From: an uncultured beta proteobacterium
GTDB lineage: Bacteria; Pseudomonadota; Gammaproteobacteria; Burkholderiales; SG8-39
Assembly: GCA_903928055.1 (NCBI GenBank)
Contig: CAIYPG010000088.1
Location: 1 to 53,968 of the forward strand
DNA length: 53,968 bases
Direction: 5' to 3'
Shown: in pieces, positions 45,938 to 53,757 of the stretch
Numbering within the stretch: the first letter of the stretch is position 1
Layout: each line of letters begins with the position of its first letter
Notes under the pieces: model-generated
Seen by the model: only the letters and a program-made list of their open reading frames with translations
Told to the model about the DNA's origin: nothing
Databases searched by the model: none
Translations under genes and position numbers: made by a program

Positions 45938-46199
45938 TACTAATTATAGGAACTCGTTCTGGCGACTCAGACGGCTCACCGTTAGCAAAAAGTAATGGTA
46001 GAACAAATCAACTCTGGAAAATTTTTGCGGGTAGTAAGACAGCTTCCGGTTCTCAAGAGAGGCCTCCACAAAAGCTCGGCACAGGACAAGTTGGCTTGAA
46101 CAAATGCATCCGAGCAGTTGCATAAATGCGTGTGAATACAATCACCTTTCAGCACTGCTCGTGTAAAAAACGTAACTTCGTTCAAACGACCTAACCTCG

Positions 46200-46532
46200 T
46201 TGCGTGTCTTCTCGATGCCCAAGCGCATTCCGTGGCCTACGATGTGGCTACGGATGCTTCCCGGCGAGGTGGCGCGTGATCGTTGGCTGACGAAGGAAGA
46301 GGCAGACAGGTTGCTTGCGGTCTGCCCGCCTCACCTGGCCGTGATGGTCCGCTACGCCCTGGCTACAGGTTGCCGAGCCCGAGAGGTGGCAAGCTTGGAA
46401 TGGAACCGGGTCGATCTCGAAAGAGGAACGGCTTGGCTAGACCATACCAAGAATGGAACGCCGCGAGGCGTACCGCTCAATAGCGATGCAGTCGAAGTGC
46501 TAAGGGGTGTGGTTGGGCAGGAACATACTTAA
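46200..46532 (+). pseudogene. Truncated tyrosine integrase fragment
   Basis: About 110 codons of an integrase catalytic domain: RWLTKEEADRLLAVCPPHL, ALATGCRAREVASLEWNRVD and WLDHTKNGTPRGVPLNSDAVEVL are the usual central segment, with the catalytic Arg and Lys. The N-terminal domain and the H-R-H-Y half are missing; the frame stops after VVGQEHT, and the following DNA is an AT-rich stretch with ACAGGGAAATT. It shows that an integrating element once sat here, between TctC9 and TctC10. Confidence 0.75.
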
Positions 46533-46614
46533 CAGGGAAATTATCTTTTGGCATTAGGGAATCTTATTAAAGGCGCAGTGAAGAAGATGTGTTCTTCTCT
46601 ATAGCCCGTAGATC

Positions 46615-47613
46615 TCATTCCTCAATCTTTATGCCAGTCTCCTTCACTAGCTTCTGCCAGATACGCATCTCGGTAAGCACGATTTCGCGGAATTCCTCGG
46701 AAGTATTTCCAATCATTACACTACCTTCTGCATCCTGCGAAGCAATAATGTCTTCCGAGCGTGCTACCTTGGCGAAGCCCTCGCTCAACCGATTGACGAT
46801 TGGGGCCGGCGTAGCGCTCGGGGCAGCGAAGCCCATCCATGCGGAATAGTTGTAGCCTGGCACGCCCTGCTCAGAAATAGGGCGAAGCTCCGGCAGATGC
46901 TTAGACAGGCGATTATTGCCCAGCGCCAGTACCCTAACCTTGCCAGCCCTCACCAGCGGTAGCGCAGATATCGCCGTAGTGGGCAGCGCGTCCACGCGCC
47001 CAGCCACCACGTCCAGAACAGCTTGGGAAGCTCCCTTGTAATGCACGAAGGTCACCTGTGTATTACTCGCCTGATGCAGCCAAGCACCCGCCAAATGCTG
47101 GATGCCACCAGCGCCGGCCGTGGCAAGGTTAATTTTGCCGGGATTGTTCCTAGCGTAAGCGAGATACTCCGGGAAAGTGCGCGCAGGAAATTCGTTTCGT
47201 ACCATGAGCACAGTGGTCCGCTGGCTCATCTGCGACACGTAAGCAAAATCTCGGGTGATGTCGAACGGCAGATTGCTGTAGAAGGCCGGAAAGACCGGAA
47301 AGCTGCCGGATATGGCAATCAACGTGCAGCCATCACCGGGGGCCCGCGCCGCAAAAGTAGTACCAATAGTGGTACCTGCGCCAGGTTTGAAGTCCATCAC
47401 GTATTGCTGGTTGGTGAAGGTGGTGAGTTTGTTCAAATAGACTCGGCCCTCGCGATCCAGCGGCCCTCCAGCGGTGGACGGAATGATGACCGTCACGGGC
47501 CTACCACCGCAGACCGCCAGCGATTGAGCCACCGCGGAACCCGCCCCCAGCCACGTAACCGTACCGAGCGCCGCGCATGCGATTCGCACCCTCCATTCGG
47601 AAATTTTGATCAT
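46615..47613 (-). CDS. TctC/Bug-type substrate-binding protein (TctC10)
   Basis: 332-residue binding protein with signal peptide ending AVAQ and a slightly unusual opening LAVCGGRPVTVIIPSTAGG, then PLDREGRVYLNKLTTF (EGR in the EAR position), FKPGAGTTIGTTFAARAPGDGCTL and GKINLATAGAGGIQHLAGAW. Two cysteines occur in the mature part, rare in this family here. GGGAGAGAG precedes the ATG at 47613. It is alone between the integrase fragment and the tctC pseudogene. Confidence 0.9.
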   Translation of the reverse strand: MIKISEWRVRIACAALGTVTWLGAGSAVAQSLAVCGGRPVTVIIPSTAGGPLDREGRVYLNKLTTFTNQQYVMDFKPGAGTTIGTTFAARAPGDGCTLIAISGSFPVFPAFYSNLPFDITRDFAYVSQMSQRTTVLMVRNEFPARTFPEYLAYARNNPGKINLATAGAGGIQHLAGAWLHQASNTQVTFVHYKGASQAVLDVVAGRVDALPTTAISALPLVRAGKVRVLALGNNRLSKHLPELRPISEQGVPGYNYSAWMGFAAPSATPAPIVNRLSEGFAKVARSEDIIASQDAEGSVMIGNTSEEFREIVLTEMRIWQKLVKETGIKIEE

Positions 47614-47735
47614 TTCGGCTCTCTCCCATGTGATGTATACCGCTCAACCCATTGTTCCTTGCCATGAATCTTCTTAGTGGTACGGCATTGCCTGCTCGGT
47701 CAATTTCATACCATTTTGGCGAACGATCTACTTCC

Positions 47736-48113
47736 ACAAGATGGATTGACAAGCAATACTGTAGTCCGCTTGCTCATCAGCGAAATCGGGGCAAGATCCC
47801 ATAACATGTCGAAGGACAAATCCTGGAACAGCGCGGGGAAAATCGTACCCACCCTTCATGGTGACTATTGTTTAAACATCGGGCTTGCCCGAGCCACGTA
47901 TCCTGCTCCAATGGTCGTGCCAGTGCCGGGTTTGTAATCTAGGATGAACGGATGACCCAGGAAGCCCAACAGTTTGGTGGTGCGAAGTCGTGCCTCAAAA
48001 TCAACCGGCCCTCCAAGCGTGGTGGACACGATAACTGTCACCGGTCTTGTCGGATAATTGGCGGCGGCTTGCGACAACACGAGCAATAGATTCAGTGGAG
48101 TACTAAAGCGCAT
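47736..48113 (-). pseudogene. Broken TctC/Bug gene
   Basis: From ATG 48113 (after GAGGAAAGC) the frame encodes a signal peptide and EAR-type N-terminal part (YPTRPVTVIVSTTLGGPVDFEARL, YKPGTGTTIGAGYVARASP) and stops at about 47865. About 10 codons later the family sequence resumes in another frame (FPALFQDLSFDMLWDLAPISLMSKRTTVLLV) and ends with no C-terminal half. So a deletion plus frameshift and loss of the 3' half have destroyed the gene. Not a selenoprotein case: there is no matching TGA hairpin. Confidence 0.85.
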
Positions 48114-48176
48114 GCTTTCCTCAGCTACCGGGCGGGCTATCGGCTCGACCGGGTGATGACACACCTATTCACTAAA

Positions 48177-49580
48177 TCAGGTCATCGTGCCGACGCAAGG
48201 CGCGATCTCCAGTTTCATTTCGGTCATCTCAACAACCTCATCGACGTTAAAGCCCGGTGCGATTTCCTCGAGCACGAAATTGCTCCCGCTCCAGCGCAGT
48301 AGCGCCAAATCGGTTACCACCCAGTTGACACATTTGGATGCGGTCAGGGGTAGGCTGCAGTTGTGCAGTAGTTTCGCGTTGCCCTTGCTATCCTGGTGTT
48401 CCATAACCACAATGACTTCAGGGCCTGCAGCCACCAAATCCATAGCACCACCAATTCCACCCAGCCCTGAAATCACGGGATTGACCGTGCTCCAATTGGC
48501 AAGATTCGCATGCTCATCCACCTGATAGGCTCCTAGCACCACCGCATCCAGGTGCCCTCCTCTTGCCATTTCAAATGAAGTGACACTATCGAAGAACGAC
48601 GCACCAGGATTGAGAGTGACGTATTGCGAGCCTGCGCTGTATACGTGGGGGTTAATACTCTTGCCAGTAGCGGCGCCACCGTAACCCAGCAGGCCGTTCT
48701 CTGAATGCAGCATTACGTCGCGCCCCTTGAGGTAATTGCACACATGCAACGGTATGCCTGTCCCCAAGTTCACGTAACTGCCTTCTCTGATAAGCCGTGC
48801 CGCACACCGCGCAATGTCATCTCGGGAGATACCAAGTTTTCCGTTATAGGACCTCGACGAATTCCACTCGCGTCTCGACCCCTTGGGCGTTTCTTTGGGT
48901 ACCTCCATGGGGAAAGTCCCCCTGATGACGCGCGAGATGAAGATTCCTGGAAGGTCAATACTCTCGGGGGGCAGCTGGCCCACTTCCAAGATTTCATCCA
49001 CCTCTACGATGGATACCTTTGCCGCCTTGGCGAAGGAAACATTGAAATTTTGCGTGCTACCGCGAAACTGCACGTTGCCGGCAGCATCTGCCCGCCAAGC
49101 ACGAAGTAGCGCAAAATCAGCGTGAATCGCCTGCTCAAGCACATAGGGCTTGCCGTCGAAGTAGCGAACCTCCTTGCCAGCTGCCAGGGCAGTAGCCGCC
49201 CCCGTCGGTGAATAGAATGCCGGAATACCCGCCCCGCCAGCACGGCATCTTTCGGCAAGTATCCCTTGCGGTACCACTTCTCCAACCGCCTTGCCAGCCA
49301 GGATGAGATCCTCGGATGCTGTCTTACGTCCCACTCGACTTGTAAAGGAAGCAAGGATTTTTTTGACCTGCCCGTTCTCGATCAAGGTCTGTGGGTTCAC
49401 ATTTCCGGGATCGCCCACACTGGTGGACACGATAGTCAGCTCCCGACAACCTTGTCTGCGCACAGCGGTGATCAGGTCTCTTGGCCAGCAGTGCGTAGGC
49501 CCAAATCCGGCTATTGCAAGCGTTGCGCAATTAGGTATATCGGCTACCGCTGCATCTGAAGAAGCGAATATTTTGTTCAC
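48177..49580 (-). CDS. Fused alpha-beta CoA-transferase (3-oxoacid CoA-transferase-like)
   Basis: 467-residue fused enzyme that swaps CoA between carboxylates. The alpha half (1 to about 240) has ATLAIAGFGPTHCWPRDL, GAGIPAFYSPTG and NFNVSFAKAAKVSIVEVDEI; the beta half starts near GISRDDIARCAARLI, with NLGTGIPLHV and the catalytic Glu in MLHSENGLLGYG, then VTSFEMARGGHLDAVVLGA and GAMDLVAAGPEVIVVMEH. Start is GTG 49580 with AGAGGGGCTA before it. It belongs to the succinyl-CoA:3-ketoacid CoA-transferase type; the acceptor is unknown. Placed between S7 and the TctC10 group, it may activate an acid captured by the TctC proteins. Confidence 0.9.
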   Translation of the reverse strand: MNKIFASSDAAVADIPNCATLAIAGFGPTHCWPRDLITAVRRQGCRELTIVSTSVGDPGNVNPQTLIENGQVKKILASFTSRVGRKTASEDLILAGKAVGEVVPQGILAERCRAGGAGIPAFYSPTGAATALAAGKEVRYFDGKPYVLEQAIHADFALLRAWRADAAGNVQFRGSTQNFNVSFAKAAKVSIVEVDEILEVGQLPPESIDLPGIFISRVIRGTFPMEVPKETPKGSRREWNSSRSYNGKLGISRDDIARCAARLIREGSYVNLGTGIPLHVCNYLKGRDVMLHSENGLLGYGGAATGKSINPHVYSAGSQYVTLNPGASFFDSVTSFEMARGGHLDAVVLGAYQVDEHANLANWSTVNPVISGLGGIGGAMDLVAAGPEVIVVMEHQDSKGNAKLLHNCSLPLTASKCVNWVVTDLALLRWSGSNFVLEEIAPGFNVDEVVEMTEMKLEIAPCVGTMT

Positions 49581-49732
49581 TAGCCCCTCTTTTCAGGTCG
49601 AACGTCGTGATCTTTACGCTATCTACAATCAATATTTTTGACGTACTTAATCTGGCCGAATTCGCTCTTGTCCTAATTTGCACCCTGGTTGAATGTGCAA
49701 GTCAACTTCGACTGCTAACGGTGCAGAAGATC

Positions 49733-51469
49733 TCAATTCTGTGTACCTGACCGCAGCGCGGCCCAGTTCCCGGGCAACCGAATTTCCCTGGCAGTCGGAT
49801 ATCCCAGATTACCCTGATGAGCAAATACATAGGCGCTGTTGCGGCCGAGGTCTCCGGTGACCACGATCATGAAATCGTCCGCTTCCCATACGATGGGGAC
49901 AAGGCGATTGGGATCGTCGGATTCGTTGAATACCTTAGGCAGGCGGCCCATTTTCGCGCTGGTCGTGAAATCCCAGCCGGCTTTCTGGTTCCAGTCACGC
50001 AATACCCGCTCGAATTCCCAAGCCGGGATTCGTGCCTGTTCGAAAAGCGCGCACTTGAAATCCTTTTTAGTCCATCCGGCTGCCGCGATGGTCTCGGCAA
50101 GAATAGGGGACAGGAAAACAAGCGGACGAAGCGAGCCCGCGGACTCTCCCACGGTGAACAGTAGTTGCCAGTTGTATTGCCTCACCATCGCGTCGGCAAG
50201 GTAAGGCATCATTTCCTCCGGCCTGCTGCCGGTGACCGAGCCAATATGGTTCCCGCCCGTATAACGGGCGATGGTCACAGCATTGGTGCCGTCTCTGAAT
50301 CCCATCTCGACTGCGTTCGTTTCCCAGCCGATCTTGCGCACCACGTCTTCATTTTCCGCCACGACCACCCGCCAGGTGCCGCCATAGGTGGCCTTGTCAT
50401 TCTTGTGGGGCAGAAAGCCTGCAATATTGCGCATGTACAGGCGCCAGAAGCGACCTATGGAAGTGTTGGGCTGGAAGCCGTCGCGCATCGCGCCCTGCGT
50501 GTAATTGAAGTCGAGCTCCTTTATCAGTGGGCCGTTGATAGTAATGAGCGTTTCCGCGCCTGGCGTGCTGCCGCTGTGCTCGATGCCGTAGTAAGGATCC
50601 ACCATCGCCTCGATCAGGGCCACCAGAACCGGCATATATTCAGGGCGGCAGCCTGCCATGACGCCGTTGACCGCGATGCTCCATATCGTGGCGGCCCGGC
50701 TGTCCGGAAGGACGATACCCAGTACTTCATCTGCAGCGCGATCGGTGTAGGCGAGAAACTCGTTTATCCGTTCCAGGGTTGGCGGGCGGATGGGCAAGCC
50801 ATCGGAATACTCATGGCGAATGAAGTATTCATCGATTTCGTCGAGGCTTCCTCTCAGTACGATGTCGCGCGCCCCATGCTCCGCTTCCATGCTGGCCTCC
50901 CCATCGGGCACGAGCAGGTTGTGAATGACACGATCCAGGGTGACCTCGAGAATGTTCTTCCGCAGGGTTTGCCTGCTTTGCACGGCCGTATGGCCAGGCA
51001 CCATGGCTACCGGAAGGTTAGGCATGCCCTGTCCAACAGATGCCGCGGCGGCAAGCCCGAGGAATCCTTCGCAGACGAGAGTCGAGGAAGGGATGCCGGC
51101 CGCTTCGCACACTGCGCTGGCCCGCAACACGGCGGGCGTGCAACTGCCTCAACAGCCCATCCCGGAAATGACGGCGTCTACCCCCAGTTCCTTGAAGCGT
51201 CCAGGCAGTGCTGCCACGACCTCGCGTTCCCCAGCGCCGTGCGTGCAGCCGAACTCCTTCCAGTTGATGAAACGAACGTCCGGAAAGCGCTTTCTCAATC
51301 CTTCCTCAAGCAGCACAAAGACTTCGTCGCCGCGATAGACAAAGTCCCAGAGCTGGGCGACGGTTTTCCCGCTCAGCGTATCCGGTCTCTTGGCGAGCGG
51401 CTTCAACTGTGTTTGCCGTGGCGAACGCGGCCAATACACCTCATATTGTTCTTTTTCAGATTTAGCCAT
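49733..51469 (-). CDS. UGSC-motif selenoprotein S7 (class B), in-frame TGA = selenocysteine
   Basis: 578 residues with Sec107 in SGMGCUGSCTPAVLRAS; the frame runs on both sides of TGA 51151-51149. ATG 51469 has AGGA seven bases before it and gives MAKSEKEQYEVYWPRSPRQT. Other landmarks: TLSGKTVAQLWDFVYRGDEV, YSDGLPIRPPTLERINEF, VMAGCRPEYMPVLVALIEA, NTSIGRFWRLYMRNIAGF and TWRVVVAENEDVV. No signal peptide. Third and last gene of tctC12-tctC11-S7, closest in landmarks to S5. The long plus-strand ORF over it is a shadow. Confidence 0.9.
51120..51151 (-). promoter_or_regulatory. Selenocysteine UGA and bacterial SECIS hairpin of S7
   Basis: TGA 51151-51149, 11 nt, GCCCGC (51137-51132), loop CGTGTT, GCGGGC (51125-51120). 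Stem and loop are identical to S1. Confidence 0.82.
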
Positions 51470-51517
51470 GTGTCATTCCTGATTAAAATCAGTTCGACAA
51501 TACCAACCATCGGCTGT

Positions 51518-52552
51518 CTACTCTTCCAGCTTAATGCCCGTGTCGTTAACCAGCTTTCGCCAACGAACGGTTTCCATCGTAATCAACTGCCTGAGTTGTT
51601 CTGGCGTGCTGCCCACTGCAAGTCCCCCTTCAGATGCAAGCTTCGCTACGACGTCAGGCAATTTCGCAACCCTGGAAAAGCCGTCGCTCAGCTTCCTCAC
51701 AATCGCTTCCGGGGTCGCACCAGGAGCGACATATCCGGTCCATCCCGAGTAGTCATAGTCTGCAAGGCCTTGTTCGGCGATAGTGGCGAGTCCCGGCAGC
51801 AAATCAGAACGCTTGTCTCCCATCAGTGCCAACGCGCGCACCTTGCCAGCCTTGACCAATGGAAGTGCCGCAAGGAGGACGGCCGTGCCGACATCCGCGC
51901 GTCCCGCGGCCAGATCGAGCATCAGTGGAGCAATGCCCTTGTAGGGGACGAAAGTCGCCTGGGTATTCGTGGCGCTATGCAGCCAGGCTCCCGCAAGATG
52001 GCTGACTCCACCCACCCCAGTCGTCGCGAAATTGATCTTCCCTGGATTGGCTTTCGCAAACGTCACATATTCCTTGAACGACCTGGCGGGAAAGGAAGGG
52101 GATGCCACCAACACATAAGTTTGTCTGCTCATGAGCGACACTGCAGCGAAATCTCTTGTTGTATCGAAGGGCAGGTCCTTGTAAAGCGCCGGGATGACGG
52201 TAAAGCTCCCGGTGATTTCCAGCAGTGTATAGCCGTCGGGTTTTGATTTGGCCACGAAGGCAGTGCCCAGAGTCGTGCCGGCGCCGGGCTTGTAATCGAC
52301 CAGGAAGGCTAGCTTGAATAACGCCTGAAGATTCGCGGCATAAAGGCGCGCCTCTGCATCCGCAGAACCGCCAGGTGCGAAAGACACGATAATGGTCGTC
52401 GGTTTTGACGGGTAAGTCTCGGCAGTTTCCTGCGAAGAGGCAAAGGCGGGAATCAGCGACGCCAGGGCGAGTGCAACCGTCAGTACCCGCTTCGCGGGAA
52501 TCACGTCGCCTGAAGGGCAGTTGACCCGGCGCATCACACCATTACTCATCAA
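51518..52552 (-). CDS. TctC/Bug-type substrate-binding protein (TctC11)
   Basis: 344 residues from ATG 52552, or about 328 from GTG 52504, which gives a cleaner signal peptide (VIPAKRVLTVALALASLIPAF, cut near ASSQ). EAR-type ligand loop SFAPGGSADAEARLYAANLQ, YKPGAGTTLGTAFVAKSKPDG, GKINFATTGVGGVSHLAGAW and AEQGLADYDYSGWTGYVAPGATP. The frame from 52552 overlaps the TctC12 stop by 11 bp, suggesting translational coupling, but the true start is uncertain. It is 48 bp upstream of S7. Confidence 0.88.
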   Translation of the reverse strand: MMSNGVMRRVNCPSGDVIPAKRVLTVALALASLIPAFASSQETAETYPSKPTTIIVSFAPGGSADAEARLYAANLQALFKLAFLVDYKPGAGTTLGTAFVAKSKPDGYTLLEITGSFTVIPALYKDLPFDTTRDFAAVSLMSRQTYVLVASPSFPARSFKEYVTFAKANPGKINFATTGVGGVSHLAGAWLHSATNTQATFVPYKGIAPLMLDLAAGRADVGTAVLLAALPLVKAGKVRALALMGDKRSDLLPGLATIAEQGLADYDYSGWTGYVAPGATPEAIVRKLSDGFSRVAKLPDVVAKLASEGGLAVGSTPEQLRQLITMETVRWRKLVNDTGIKLEE

Positions 52553-53525
52553 CTTTGATACCGGTGTCCTGCACGACCTTCTTCCACTGCGCAGTCTCCG
52601 TCAGGATGACCTTTTGCAGTTCTGCCGGTGTACTACCGACCACCTCGCCTCCGTCGGCTTCAATTTTTGCCGCGATTTCAGGAGATCTTGCGACCTTCAT
52701 GAATCCTTCGCTCAGCCGGTTCAGAATCGGTGTAGGCGTCGCAACCGGTGCTAGGAACCCCAGCCAGTTGGTGAAGTTGAATCCTGGGACGCCTTGTTCG
52801 GCGACCGTGGGAATTTCCGGCAGAAGCTTTGAACGCCTGTCGCCGGTGACGGCAATTGCGCGCAACTTGCCCGATTTCAACAGCGTTACAACAGCCGGAA
52901 TGACCGCCGGTGTCACATCTACTCTTCCCGCCACCATTTCCAGCAGCATTGGGCCGGTACCCTTGTAAGGGATGAAGGTCACCTGGGTATTAGTGACACT
53001 GTGCATCCAGGCACCCACCAGATGCGAGGTTCCGCCGGAGCCTGTGGTTCCGAAGTTGATCTTCCCGGGATTGGTTCGCGCAAAGGCCAGATACTCCGCA
53101 AAGTTCCTGGCTGGGAACGATGCTCCCACGACAATGACCGTGGGACGCCTGCTCATCAGAGATATCGGCGCGAAATCCTTGATGGTGTCGAAAGGCAGGT
53201 CCTTGTAGAGGGCGGGCATGGAGGTGAAGGTTCCGGTACCGACCAGCAAAGTGTGGCCATCCGGAGCGGATTTGGCGACATAAGCTGTGCCAATTGAAGT
53301 GCCGGCACCGGGCTTGAAATCCACAATAAAGGGCTGTCCGGTGAGTTCACTGATCTTCGGAAGATACAGTCGGGCTTCCGCATCGTTGGGCCCCCCGGCC
53401 GCTATGGCAACGATGACCACCACCGGCCTGGTGCTGGTTGCAGATCCTTGTGCCATGGACGAACCTGCAAGCGACAAAGCCAGTATTCCGGACAACAACA
53501 GAACGCAATAACGATGCATGTCCAT
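52542..53525 (-). CDS. TctC/Bug-type substrate-binding protein (TctC12)
   Basis: 327-residue binding protein from ATG 53525 (open to 53561; 53519 is a further option), signal peptide MDMHRYCVLLLSGILALSLA. Mature part: VVIVAIAAGGPNDAEARLYLPKISEL (EAR-type), FKPGAGTSIGTAYVAKSAPDG, GKINFGTTGSGGTSHLVGAW and AEQGVPGFNFTNWLGFLAPVATP. It is the first gene of the tctC12-tctC11-S7 unit. About 130 bp of intergenic sequence follow before the IS remnant. Confidence 0.9.
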   Translation of the reverse strand: MDMHRYCVLLLSGILALSLAGSSMAQGSATSTRPVVVIVAIAAGGPNDAEARLYLPKISELTGQPFIVDFKPGAGTSIGTAYVAKSAPDGHTLLVGTGTFTSMPALYKDLPFDTIKDFAPISLMSRRPTVIVVGASFPARNFAEYLAFARTNPGKINFGTTGSGGTSHLVGAWMHSVTNTQVTFIPYKGTGPMLLEMVAGRVDVTPAVIPAVVTLLKSGKLRAIAVTGDRRSKLLPEIPTVAEQGVPGFNFTNWLGFLAPVATPTPILNRLSEGFMKVARSPEIAAKIEADGGEVVGSTPAELQKVILTETAQWKKVVQDTGIKVDE

Positions 53526-53697
53526 AATCGCCTTTTTGAATTGATCTCGAACGATGACCACGCATGAAGCCTGAATGCCGCCATGGAAGAAAACGGACTC
53601 AGATCACATCAGAGTAGGCTTATCGGACCGCCATTGAAAATACCTTTTTGCAATGGGGCCATCACGGCTAATGATGACGATTGAGCGTGACGCTGTT

Positions 53698-53754
53698 GAT
53701 TCACGTTGAAAGCTGAGCCATTTAGGCGGTAATTCACGCTGAAAACAGGGCCAC
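53698..53754 (+). repeat. IS21-type end repeats
   Basis: Two spaced copies of one motif: GATTCACGTTGAAAGCTGA at 53698 and AATTCACGCTGAAAACAGG at 53731, both followed by GCCA. Multiple short repeats at each end are typical of IS21-family elements. They are followed directly by the C-terminal part of istB with no istA, so an internal deletion is likely. Confidence 0.55.
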
Positions 53755-53757
53755 GTT

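Noticed and set aside
17311..51469. Reading the seven TGAs as nonsense mutations or frameshifts in pseudogenes
   Set aside because: All seven keep the TGA at the same conserved position, with intact sequence on both sides and a hairpin at a fixed distance. Independent decay would not give this.
50165..52246. 693-codon plus-strand ORF over S7 and TctC11
   Set aside because: It crosses two recognisable genes and an intergenic gap on the other strand; its product is His/Arg-rich without domains, a typical shadow.
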